Below, piece by piece: positions 3,611 through 10,753 of a stretch of DNA of 10,753 nucleotides (its first letter is position 1; the number at the start of each line of letters is the position of its first letter). The position numbers and the translations under genes were made by a program. The stretch is from assembly GCA_900550785.1 (NCBI GenBank), contig URTL01000060.1, positions 1 to 10,753 on the forward strand. The letters run 5' to 3'. The stretch comes from an uncultured Collinsella sp. (GTDB taxonomy: Bacteria > Actinomycetota > Coriobacteriia > Coriobacteriales > Coriobacteriaceae). Below the pieces are notes generated by a model. It did no database searches, had not been told where the DNA came from, and was given only the letters and a program-made list of their open reading frames with translations.

Positions 3611-6600
3611 ATGAGCAAACTCGTCGAGGGCATCAAGGACCGCATGGTCGCTGCCGCACGCGAGGCCGCGCCCGCCGTGGTGGACGCCGCGCAGAAGGCC
3701 GCGACCGCAGCTGCCGAGAAAGTTGCCGAGGCAGTTGCCGATGCCAAGAACGCGGCAGGGGAGACGTCCGTCGCTAGCGAGCTTGCCACCGCCGCTGAGC
3801 CCGTAGCCGCCGCCCACGCCCCCGAAGGCGCGATCTTCAACCCCGAGAACGCTCGCGGCAACCTGCACCTGGGCATCGACGTGGGCTCCACCACCGTTAA
3901 ACTTGCCGTGCTCAACGACGACAACCAGATCGTCTACGCCAAGTACCAGCGCCACCACACCGACGTCCGTGCCTGCGCCCGCGACCTGTTCGAGGGCGCT
4001 GCGACCGTGCTGCCGACGGCCCAGATGACCTGCGCCATCACCGGCTCGGGCGGCCTTCTGCTGTCCCAGTGGCTCGACCTGGAGTTTGTCCAGGAGGTCA
4101 TCGCCAGTAAGCGTGCCGTCGAGACCCTCATCCCGGCCACCGATGTCGCCATCGAGCTGGGCGGCGAGGACGCCAAGATCATCTACTTCGATAACGGCAT
4201 CGAGCAGCGCATGAACGGCACCTGCGCCGGCGGTACGGGCGCCTTCATCGACCAGATGGCCACTCTGCTGCACACCGACGCCAGCGGCCTTAACGAACTC
4301 GCGGCCAACGCCACCACCATCTATCCCATCGCCAGTCGTTGCGGCGTTTTTGCCAAGACCGACGTGCAGCCGCTGCTCAACGAGGGTGCCCGCCCCGAAG
4401 ACGTGGCCGCCTCCATCTTCCAGGCCGTCGTGACCCAGACCATCTCGGGCCTGGCGTGCGGCCGTCCCATCCGCGGCAACGTCGCCTTCCTGGGCGGCCC
4501 GCTGCAGTATCTCTCCGAGCTGCGTCACCGCTTCTACCTCACGCTCAACCTGGACGAGGAGCACCGTATCGTGCCCCAAAACGCTCACCTGTTTGTGGCG
4601 AGCGGCGCCGCCATGGCGCACGAGTCCAACAAGCTCAGCACGTTCCCGCAGCTCATCGAGGCCATCGATGCCCTGGGCGACACGCAGGGTGCCGAGGTCG
4701 AGCGTCTGGACCCGCTCTTTGCCACCGACGAGGACTTTGTCGAGTTCAAGACCCGCCACGACCAGGAAGTCGTTCCCAAGGGCAAGCTCGACGGCTACAC
4801 CGGCCGCGTGTTCATCGGCATCGACGCCGGCTCCACCACCATGAAGGCCGCGCTCGTGGGCGAGGACGGTCAGCTGCTGCACACCTGGTACGGCAACAAC
4901 AACGGCGACATCCTAGGCACGGCCAAGGTCATCATGGCCGATTTCTACAACCACATCCCTGCGGGCTGCACCATCGGCCACGTGACCACCACGGGCTACG
5001 GCGAGGCGCTGCTCATCGAGGCCCTCAAGGCCGATTCCGGCGAGATCGAGACCGTCGCGCACCTGCGCGGCGCCAAGGCGTTCCTGCCCGGCGTCGAGTT
5101 CATCCTGGACATCGGCGGCCAGGACATGAAGTGCCTGCGCGTCAAGGACGGCGTCATCGAGCACATCATGCTCAACGAGGCTTGCTCGTCGGGTTGCGGT
5201 AGCTTTATCGAGAGCTTCGCCGTGTCTATGAACATGGACGTGCGCGCGTTCGCCGATGCCGCCATCCATGCCAAGGCCCCCGTCGACCTGGGCAGCCGCT
5301 GCACGGTCTTTATGAACTCGCGCGTCAAGCAGGCGCAAAAGGAAGGCGCCACGGTGGGCGACATCGCGGCCGGCCTGTCCTATTCCGTCATCAAGAATGC
5401 CCTGTTCAAGGTCATTAAGCTGCGCGATCCCAAGGAGATCGGCAGCCAGGTAATCGTCCAGGGCGGCACCTTTATGTCCGATGCCACGCTGCGCGCGTTT
5501 GAGCAGCTCACCGGCGTTCATGCCGTGCGTCCCGACATCGCCGGCTGCATGGGCGCCTACGGTGCGGCCCTGCTCGCCCGCGATCGCGCCGGCGCCGACG
5601 GCACCTCGACCATTCTTTCGGCTGAGGACATCGCGCACCTCACCGTGACGCAAAAGCATGTCCGCTGCGGCCGTTGCTCCAACAACTGCCAGCTTACCGT
5701 CAACGACTTTGGCGGCGGTAGGCGCTTCATTACCGGCAACCGCTGCGAGAAGGGCGCCGGCCACAAAAAGCAGAAGACTGAGGCCCCCAACCTCTTCAAA
5801 AAGAAAAACGAGCTGCTCTTTGACCGCGAGGTCCTGAGCCCCGACGAGGCCCCGCGCGGCACCGTGGGTATCCCGCGCGCACTCAACATGTACGAGAACT
5901 ACCCCTTCTGGCATGCGTTCTTTACGCGCCTGGGCTTTAGCGTGCAGCTGTCCGACCAGTCGAGCAAAAAGACCTACCAGGCGGGCATCGAGTCCATGCC
6001 GTCCGAGAGCGTGTGCTATCCGGCCAAGATGAGCCACGGCCACGTGATGAACCTCATTGACCGTGACGTCGACTTTATCTGGATGCCGTGCGTGCGCTGG
6101 GAGCGCAAGGAGGATCCGACCGCCGGCAACTGCTATAACTGCCCCATCGTCATGAGCTACCCCACGGCGCTGGCGCTCAACATCGACGAGATCCGTGAGC
6201 AGAACATCGAGTTCCTGTACCCGTTTGTGCCCTATCACGACAAGACCGAGCTCAAGCGCCGTCTATACCAGGTGCTCGCCGTCGACCGTGTGGCCGATGC
6301 TGAGGCCGGTCGCGGTCGCGTGCGCGGTCCCAAGATCACGCGCTCTGAGGTCGATGCCGCCGTCAACGCCGCCTACGAGGCCGACGCGCGTTTTCACGAG
6401 GACATCCAGACCATGGGCGAGGAGGCCCTTAAGTGGGTCGAGGACCACGGCGGCCACGGCATCGTACTCGCCGGTCGTCCCTACCATAACGACCCCGAGA
6501 TCAACCATGCCCTGCCCGAGCTTATCTCGAGCTTTGGCTTTGCGGTCTTTACCGAGGATTCGCTCGCGCATCTGGTGAAGCCCGAGCGTCCGATTCGCGT

Positions 6601-8392
6601 CGTTGACCAGTGGATGTACCACAGCCGCCTGTACGCCGTCGCCCGTTTTGTGACGATGCGCAACGACCTGGACCTGATCCAGCTCAATTCCTTCGGCTGC
6701 GGCCTGGACGCTCTGACCACTGATCAGGTGCAGGAGATCCTGGAGGCCAGCGGCAAGATTTACACCGTGCTCAAGATTGACGAGGTGTCCAACTTGGGCG
6801 CCGCGCGTATCCGTATTCGCTCGCTCATGGCGGCGCTCAAGGACCAGGAGGCCGAGCGCTTGGCCGAGGCTACGGCCGCGGGCGAGACTTACGAGCAGGG
6901 CGATGCCGCGCCGGTGGCGCCCTCCACGGATGCCCCCGCGTTCGCGAGCCGTAAGTACACGTTCGAGGCGCAGCGCGAGAGTGCTTCGACCGCGTGGCCC
7001 AAGGTGCCCTTTACCGAGCAGATGCGCGAGGAGGGCTACACCATCCTGTGCCCGCAGATGGCGCCGATCCACTTTGACCTGGTCAAAGAGGTGTTCCGTG
7101 GTGCTGGCTACAACTTGGAGCTGCTGCCCTCGACTGACCACGATGCCGTCGAGGCCGGCCTGCGCTACGTGAACAACGACATCTGCTATCCGTCGATCCT
7201 GGTGACGGGCCAGATCATGGAGGCCATCGAGAGCGGTCGATACGACCTGTCCAAGACAGCCGTGGTTATCAGCCAGACCGGCGGTGGCTGCCGTGCCACC
7301 AACTACATCGCACTCATCCGCAAGGCCCTGCGCGAGAGCGGCCACCCCGAGATCCCGGTGATCTCGCTTTCGGCCGTGGCGCTGGGCGAGGACAACCCTG
7401 GCTTTAAGATTACGCCGGCTCTGCTCAAGCAGGCGGTCTACGCGGTGCTCTTTGGCGACGTGATGATGCAGATGCTCTATCGCTGCCGCCCGTACGAGGC
7501 TACGCCCGGTGCCGCCAACGCGCTCTACGAGGAGTACATGGCGCGCGCTCGCAAGCTGGCGCCCAAGTTTAACCGCCACAACTACACCAAGCTGTGCCGC
7601 GAGGCCATCCGCGCGTTCGACACCATGCCGCTCGTGGGCGAGGGTACCAAGCCGCGCGTGGGCGTGGTCGGCGAGATCCTGGTCAAGTTCCATCCCACAG
7701 CCAACAACCACGTGGTCGATGTCATCGAGCGCGAGGGCTGCGAGGCCGTGGTGCCGGGTCTGCTCGACTTTTTCCTGTACTCCATGAGCAACGCCGAGCT
7801 GCAGAAGGACGAGTTGGGAAGCTCCGCTACCACGCGCGCTGGTATGCAGGCGCTCATCAAGCTCGTGGACTGGATGCGCACGCCGGTGGAGGAGATGCTC
7901 GAGAAGTCCCGCCGCTTCGAGGCGCCCGAGCGCATCGGCACCATGGCCGACAAGGCCCGCACGGTGCTTTCGGTGTGCAACAACATGGGCGAGGGCTGGC
8001 TGCTCACGGCTGAGATGCTCGATCTGATTGACCACGGTGCGCCCAACATCATCTGCACGCAGCCCTTCGCGTGCCTGCCCAATCACGTGGTGGGCAAGGC
8101 CGTGATTAAGGAGCTGCGCCGCCAGCATCCCGAGAGCAACATCGTTGCGGTGGACTATGATCCTGGTGCGTCCGAGGTCAACCAGCTCAACCGTATTAAG
8201 CTCATGATCAGCGTGGCCAAGGAAAACATGCGCGCCGGCAAGGGCTTTAAGCTTGAGAAGGTGGCGCCGCTCGCGATGGACGAGGTCACCGGCCAGATGC
8301 GTGCCCACGACGGCTGCGTGAGCTGCGGTTCGGTCGATGAGAGCGCCGTGGCGTCGGTCGCTGAGCGCCTGGGACGCGGCATTAAGAAGTAG
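3611..8392 (+). CDS. Giant 2-hydroxyacyl-CoA dehydratase activator-type fusion protein (1593 aa)
   Basis: The protein belongs to the BadF/BcrA/HgdC ATPase superfamily, whose members inject electrons, driven by ATP, into 2-hydroxyacyl-CoA dehydratases or related FeS enzymes. Order: Ala-rich extension 1-84; first ASKHA ATPase about 85-335 (GIDVGSTTVK at 88, Cys205, Cys244); second about 400-655 (GIDAGSTTMK at 403, Cys524/Cys528, Cys564); a four-Cys segment 686-712 (CGRCSNNC plus Cys712); a DUF2229-like domain about 750-1075 with Cys802, Cys827, Cys841 and Cys844; a variable linker 1078-1130; an HgdB-like domain from about 1140 with Cys1147, Cys1192 and Cys1227; and a C-terminal CVSCG at 1569-1573. 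Cys205/244 and 524 or 528/564 correspond to the cluster-binding cysteines of HgdC, so each ATPase copy looks intact. GAGGAGAG precedes the ATG. The gene is second in an operon with a TetR gene. The true electron acceptor is unknown, as for most large members. Confidence 0.9.
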   Translation: MSKLVEGIKDRMVAAAREAAPAVVDAAQKAATAAAEKVAEAVADAKNAAGETSVASELATAAEPVAAAHAPEGAIFNPENARGNLHLGIDVGSTTVKLAVLNDDNQIVYAKYQRHHTDVRACARDLFEGAATVLPTAQMTCAITGSGGLLLSQWLDLEFVQEVIASKRAVETLIPATDVAIELGGEDAKIIYFDNGIEQRMNGTCAGGTGAFIDQMATLLHTDASGLNELAANATTIYPIASRCGVFAKTDVQPLLNEGARPEDVAASIFQAVVTQTISGLACGRPIRGNVAFLGGPLQYLSELRHRFYLTLNLDEEHRIVPQNAHLFVASGAAMAHESNKLSTFPQLIEAIDALGDTQGAEVERLDPLFATDEDFVEFKTRHDQEVVPKGKLDGYTGRVFIGIDAGSTTMKAALVGEDGQLLHTWYGNNNGDILGTAKVIMADFYNHIPAGCTIGHVTTTGYGEALLIEALKADSGEIETVAHLRGAKAFLPGVEFILDIGGQDMKCLRVKDGVIEHIMLNEACSSGCGSFIESFAVSMNMDVRAFADAAIHAKAPVDLGSRCTVFMNSRVKQAQKEGATVGDIAAGLSYSVIKNALFKVIKLRDPKEIGSQVIVQGGTFMSDATLRAFEQLTGVHAVRPDIAGCMGAYGAALLARDRAGADGTSTILSAEDIAHLTVTQKHVRCGRCSNNCQLTVNDFGGGRRFITGNRCEKGAGHKKQKTEAPNLFKKKNELLFDREVLSPDEAPRGTVGIPRALNMYENYPFWHAFFTRLGFSVQLSDQSSKKTYQAGIESMPSESVCYPAKMSHGHVMNLIDRDVDFIWMPCVRWERKEDPTAGNCYNCPIVMSYPTALALNIDEIREQNIEFLYPFVPYHDKTELKRRLYQVLAVDRVADAEAGRGRVRGPKITRSEVDAAVNAAYEADARFHEDIQTMGEEALKWVEDHGGHGIVLAGRPYHNDPEINHALPELISSFGFAVFTEDSLAHLVKPERPIRVVDQWMYHSRLYAVARFVTMRNDLDLIQLNSFGCGLDALTTDQVQEILEASGKIYTVLKIDEVSNLGAARIRIRSLMAALKDQEAERLAEATAAGETYEQGDAAPVAPSTDAPAFASRKYTFEAQRESASTAWPKVPFTEQMREEGYTILCPQMAPIHFDLVKEVFRGAGYNLELLPSTDHDAVEAGLRYVNNDICYPSILVTGQIMEAIESGRYDLSKTAVVISQTGGGCRATNYIALIRKALRESGHPEIPVISLSAVALGEDNPGFKITPALLKQAVYAVLFGDVMMQMLYRCRPYEATPGAANALYEEYMARARKLAPKFNRHNYTKLCREAIRAFDTMPLVGEGTKPRVGVVGEILVKFHPTANNHVVDVIEREGCEAVVPGLLDFFLYSMSNAELQKDELGSSATTRAGMQALIKLVDWMRTPVEEMLEKSRRFEAPERIGTMADKARTVLSVCNNMGEGWLLTAEMLDLIDHGAPNIICTQPFACLPNHVVGKAVIKELRRQHPESNIVAVDYDPGASEVNQLNRIKLMISVAKENMRAGKGFKLEKVAPLAMDEVTGQMRAHDGCVSCGSVDESAVASVAERLGRGIKK

Positions 8393-8420
8393 CTGGCCTG
8401 CTATGGGCTGGATATGAGAC

Positions 8421-8457
8421 AAACGGGTGGTGGCCGTACCGGCTACCACCCGTTTTT
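8421..8457 (+). terminator. Intrinsic terminator of the TetR-activator operon
   Basis: AAACGGGTGGTGGCC (8421-8435) pairs with 8441-8455 over 15 bp with one G-U, a 5-nt loop and a TTTTT run at 8453-8457, 29 nt after the stop codon. Confidence 0.92.
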
Positions 8458-8566
8458 GCTTGGACATATGTTGCGTAAACGCCCCGACTATCACCCTTTG
8501 CGAACTCAGATTTCGGAAGTATGCGGCAAAATCTGAATAGACCGAGCACACCGAATATGTCCAAGC
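8458..8566. repeat. Nested inverted repeats, 109 nt
   Basis: GCTTGGACATAT (8458-8469) is exactly reverse-complemented at 8555-8566. Inside it, TCAGATTT (8506-8513) pairs with AAATCTGA (8529-8536). The element abuts the operon terminator. No ORF or known RNA family is recognised; it could be a small palindromic element. Confidence 0.6.
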
Positions 8567-8638
8567 CCTGTACCTGCGGTTTTATTGGCGGAAAATCGGG
8601 GGGTGCTCAAGGGTTCCGGAATTTGCCGCATACTTCCG
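8514..8638. repeat. 17-bp perfect inverted repeat (8514-8530 and 8622-8638)
   Basis: CGGAAGTATGCGGCAAA at 8514-8530 returns as its exact complement at 8622-8638. The left copy is the loop and part of the stem of the inner hairpin 8506-8536, so the two structures would compete. A further 9-bp pair, AGGGTTCCG (8610-8618) with CGGAACCCT (8673-8681), continues the pattern. Confidence 0.65.
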
Positions 8639-8681
8639 CAAACGACGTCTCGGTGGCACAAAAAATCGCCCTCGGAACCCT

Positions 8682-8810
8682 GAGATAATGAACAGATGTA
8701 GCCGTTCGCCGCAAATTACCGTCCGTTTATAGAACCCACCCCCAGTGTGCAGCCCTCTTACGGTTGAATAAATACACATCTATGGAATTACGTAAGAGAG
8801 GACTGTTCCT
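8682..8810 (+). promoter_or_regulatory. Leader region of the hydroxyacyl-CoA dehydrogenase gene
   Basis: The promoter must lie here or just upstream, but no pair of elements is convincing. TATAGA at 8728-8733 with TTCGCC at 8705-8710 (17-nt spacer) is the best candidate. GAGAGGA near 8796-8802 is the ribosome binding site. No ORF or riboswitch is recognised. Confidence 0.25.
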
Positions 8811-9770
8811 ATGAGCTACAAGACCGTTTGCGTTGCCGGCGGCGGCGTGCTGGGAAGCCAGATTGCCTTTCAGGCTGCCTACTGCGGCTTCGATGTAACG
8901 ATTTGGCTGCGCAGCGAGGGCAGCATCGGCCGCACCCAGCCCAAGATCGATCATGTGCGCGAGGAGTACATCGCGGCAATCGAGGGTATGGCGGACGGCA
9001 CGGGCGAGTGGTGCTCCGGTATCGCCGATAGCGGCAAGCCCTTCGACAAAGAGGCGGCACTCGCCGCCGTTGAGCGCGCCTACTCCACACTCAAGCTGGA
9101 GCTCGATCTTGCCAAGGCAGTGGCCGACGCCGATTTGGTCATCGAGTCTATGGCTGAGGATACCCAGGCAAAGATTGACTTCTACAAGAAGCTCGCCCCG
9201 GTCCTTCCGCAAAAGACCGTCGTCGTGACCAACTCCTCCACGTTACTGCCGAGTACCTTTGCCAAGTACACTGGCCGCCCCGAGAAGTACCTGTCGCTGC
9301 ACTTTGCCAACTCTATCTGGAAGAACAACATGACCGAGGTCATGGCACAGGACCAGACCGACAAGCGCTACTTCGATGAACTCGTCGACTTTGCCAACGA
9401 CATCCGTATGCTGGCGTTGCCCGTCAACAAGGAAAAGAACGGTTATCTGCTCAACTCCATGTTGGTACCGTGGCTGCTTTCGGGCCTTGATCTGTACGTC
9501 TCGGGCGTGAGCGATCCCAAGAGCATCGACCTCGCGTGGACGCGTGGCACCGGCGCTCCCAAGGGCCCGTTCCGCGTATTCGACACGGTGGGTATCCAGA
9601 CGGCCTACAACATCGTCATGCAGTATCAGAAGGTGCCGGGCCTGGTGAGCCCGCTGCTCAAGAAGATGATGATGCCCTACAACTTTAAGGCCATGGCCTC
9701 CGTTCTCAAGAAAATGCTCGACGAAGGCAAGCTGGGCGAAAGCTCGGGCGAGGGCTTCTTCAAGTACTAA
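8811..9770 (+). CDS. 3-hydroxyacyl-CoA dehydrogenase family protein
   Basis: This 319-aa protein has the two-domain plan of 3-hydroxybutyryl/3-hydroxyacyl-CoA dehydrogenases, which interconvert 3-hydroxyacyl- and 3-oxoacyl-CoA with NAD(P)(H). The Rossmann loop is GGGVLG at 10-15. TNSST at 140-144 fits the usual catalytic Ser region. His164 in LHFANS and Glu176 in MTEVM form the expected His-Glu dyad. The C-terminus GKLGESSGEGFFKY is the typical family ending. Two departures stand out. At the end of the second strand, where NAD-binding members carry an acidic residue, it reads IWLRSEGS, suggesting NADP use. The usual HFFNP is HFANS. Start ATG 8811 has GAGAGGA about 8 nt upstream. It lies downstream of the activator gene but behind a strong terminator, so it is a separate unit. 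The substrate is unproven. Confidence 0.88.
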   Translation: MSYKTVCVAGGGVLGSQIAFQAAYCGFDVTIWLRSEGSIGRTQPKIDHVREEYIAAIEGMADGTGEWCSGIADSGKPFDKEAALAAVERAYSTLKLELDLAKAVADADLVIESMAEDTQAKIDFYKKLAPVLPQKTVVVTNSSTLLPSTFAKYTGRPEKYLSLHFANSIWKNNMTEVMAQDQTDKRYFDELVDFANDIRMLALPVNKEKNGYLLNSMLVPWLLSGLDLYVSGVSDPKSIDLAWTRGTGAPKGPFRVFDTVGIQTAYNIVMQYQKVPGLVSPLLKKMMMPYNFKAMASVLKKMLDEGKLGESSGEGFFKY

Positions 9771-9773
9771 GAA

Positions 9774-9789
9774 CGATCCCTCGGGGTCG
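9774..9789 (+). terminator. Weak hairpin after the dehydrogenase gene
   Basis: CGATCC and GGGTCG pair over 6 bp (one G-U) around CTCG, 3 nt after the stop codon. No T tract follows directly, so the terminator call is tentative. Confidence 0.3.
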
Positions 9790-9848
9790 GAGGAAAACGG
9801 ATCATTTTCGGCCGCCAGCAGTGAGAAGATGGACCCAGAAATAGAAAG

Positions 9849-10328
9849 GAGTGGCAATGGGCTGGCTCGGGCTTTGAAGACAAGTTATTGCAGGCCCAGG
9901 GCGATTTTTCGCTCAATGCAGGCCAGCACAGCGTGACGTATCTGCCGAGTTCTGACACGGCAGCGACTGGTCGCTACCAGGTGCTGCTATACGACAACAA
10001 CTTTGGTGCGACCGAGCGCTATCCCAAGTTCGACTGGGGCCAGCTGGGCGCCGCGGTGGCGACCGACTACAGCAAGGGAACGCATTCGTTTGGGCGCATC
10101 TTTACGGTGGACGAGACCGTGCGCACCTACGAGCTTGTGGACCAGATCGCCGTGCCGTTCTCGGGCTATGCGAGCAGTGCGCAGCGCGTCGGCGATTCGA
10201 ATAGCATGCTCGTGGCATCGGGCAAGGCCAAGACTTTTGCCGAGTACGATCGCTATGGACTGCCCATCGCCACCTACGAGATGGAAGCCGAGAAGTACAT
10301 CTACCGCGTGTACAAGTACGAGCTGTAG
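9849..10328 (+). pseudogene. Arylsulfate sulfotransferase, 5'-truncated C-terminal relic
   Basis: The frame reads WQWAGSGFEDKLLQAQGDFS and continues with GQHSVTYLP, RYQVLLYDNNFG, GRIFTVDETVRTYELVDQIA, SSAQRVGDSNSMLVASG and, at the end, YIYRVYKYEL. These match the final blades of the ASST (aryl-sulfate sulfotransferase) beta-propeller, an exported enzyme that moves sulfate between phenolic compounds without PAPS. The QH motif may be the active-site histidine of the family. A full gene is around 550-600 codons; only about 150 remain. An in-frame stop at 9822-9824 and the dehydrogenase gene upstream leave no room for the N-terminal domain or signal peptide, and no ATG or GTG opens this frame (only TTG 9888). 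An SD-plus-ATG at 9845-9859 is out of frame. A large internal or 5' deletion is inferred. The retained frame over 140 codons suggests the decay is recent. Confidence 0.72.
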
Positions 10329-10397
10329 CGCTGCGCTTGGCTGCGTCTGTGCCCCGTGGCTGCGCGCGCTCGCGCCGGGCCCGCCTCGCGTCCCGCA

Positions 10398-10753
10398 TCA
10401 CTTCACATCGAACTCAACGCGATCGAGCTCGGGCACATTGAGGTCGATGAGTTTGCGGGCGACACGGCGGTCGTGCGCCCCAAGCGCCTCGCCTGTCGTC
10501 ACATGGGCGACAATCTCACGCTCGACGACGCCCTCCTCCTCGCCTTCGGTAGCCGAGGTCTCGACGGCGACGGTGTAATCCTTAAAGCCCGGCAGCACCG
10601 CGGCAAGCTCGCGTGTGGTCTCTGTGACGCCGTAGCCGTCCTGCACGCCGGCCTGCGCCGAGCCAATGGAGCCCGCCGTCATAATAATGCAGGGGATGGC
10701 AAAGATCACCGTGCCCACGATGATGCGGCGGCGCACTTTGCGTGACAGCTCGT
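10398..10753 (-). CDS. Unrecognised membrane-anchored protein, C-terminal part (5' end outside window)
   Basis: Read leftward, the frame is open from the right edge and ends at TGA 10400-10398. After ELSRKVRRR comes one hydrophobic segment, IIVGTVIFAIPCIIMTAGSI, then a soluble tail of about 90 residues: an acidic run near TEGEEEGVV, then HDRRVARKLIDLNVPELDRV and a Lys terminus. The basic stretch before the helix suggests the tail lies outside the membrane (positive-inside rule). A GTG at 10736-10734 could be a start, but the frame continues upstream without a stop, so the gene probably begins beyond the window. No family is recognised. It converges on the arylsulfotransferase relic, with a GC-rich 69-nt gap (10329-10397) showing no clear terminator. 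Coding is favoured over the overlapping plus-strand frame because this product has a normal TM-plus-soluble composition. Confidence 0.6.
   Translation of the reverse strand, partial: ELSRKVRRRIIVGTVIFAIPCIIMTAGSIGSAQAGVQDGYGVTETTRELAAVLPGFKDYTVAVETSATEGEEEGVVEREIVAHVTTGEALGAHDRRVARKLIDLNVPELDRVEFDVK

Noticed and set aside
4913..6238. 441-codon open frame on the minus strand
   Set aside because: Also a shadow of the activator gene; low-complexity composition and no motif.
6263..8551. 762-codon open frame on the minus strand
   Set aside because: It lies opposite the giant activator gene, whose protein shows clear catalytic and cysteine motifs. Its translation has the Leu/His/Arg/Ala bias of an antisense shadow in GC-rich DNA, and it has no recognisable domain.
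8567..8810. Possible riboswitch or tRNA upstream of the dehydrogenase
   Set aside because: No conserved riboswitch core, cloverleaf or T-loop sequence could be found by reading either strand.
10356..10745. 129-codon plus-strand frame at the right end
   Set aside because: It overlaps the minus-strand frame with a sensible membrane helix and soluble tail. Its own product is Ala/Arg/His-rich, with no ribosome binding site seen.

Overview
The window reads as chromosomal DNA of a GC-rich, anaerobic Coriobacteriia-type actinobacterium, most likely Collinsella or a close relative. This rests on base composition, a giant oxygen-sensitive 2-hydroxyacyl-CoA dehydratase activator, an arylsulfotransferase relic and the style of the intergenic palindromes. 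The assignment is inferred from sequence character, not from a database match.

Layout: (1) 1-1118 is a nitrogen block: the 3' end of an ammonium transporter gene (amt), a 93-nt imperfect inverted repeat, then a PII protein gene (glnK-like) with a strong terminator. The PII protein has Leu where the modifiable Tyr51 of the T-loop normally sits. (2) 1154-2046 holds a HAD-IIB (Cof-type) phosphatase gene, closed by a perfect 14-bp palindrome. (3) 2047-2888 is a less GC-rich stretch with no conventional genes but dense structure. It is bracketed by two copies of the same palindrome in opposite orientation. Inside it, 2379-2711 looks like a complete type I toxin-antitoxin locus: a 41-aa hydrophobic, basic-tailed peptide with a strong but self-sequestered Shine-Dalgarno, a hairpin that can terminate in both directions and holds the stop codon in its loop, and a convergent minus-strand promoter that would make an ~85-nt two-hairpin antisense RNA. 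That RNA carries the complement of a 9-nt repeat found in the toxin message. A LexA-like inverted repeat overlaps the presumed toxin promoter. This is the most interesting item in the window. (4) 2889-8457 is a two-gene operon: a TetR-type regulator with a TTG start, then a 1593-aa fused activator/dehydratase-related protein with two complete ASKHA ATPase domains, cysteine clusters and an unusual Ala-rich N-terminal extension, ending in a textbook terminator. (5) 8458-8810 is intergenic DNA with nested and dispersed inverted repeats. (6) 8811-9770 encodes a 3-hydroxyacyl-CoA dehydrogenase-like protein. (7) 9849-10328 is a 5'-truncated arylsulfate sulfotransferase relic. (8) On the minus strand, 10398-10753 is the 3' end of an unrecognised membrane-anchored protein gene that runs off the window.

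Functionally, the amt-PII pair handles ammonium uptake and its control. The activator and the hydroxyacyl-CoA dehydrogenase fit CoA-ester fermentation (reductive amino-acid or short-chain acid metabolism) in a strict anaerobe. The toxin-antitoxin candidate is unrelated accessory DNA between them.
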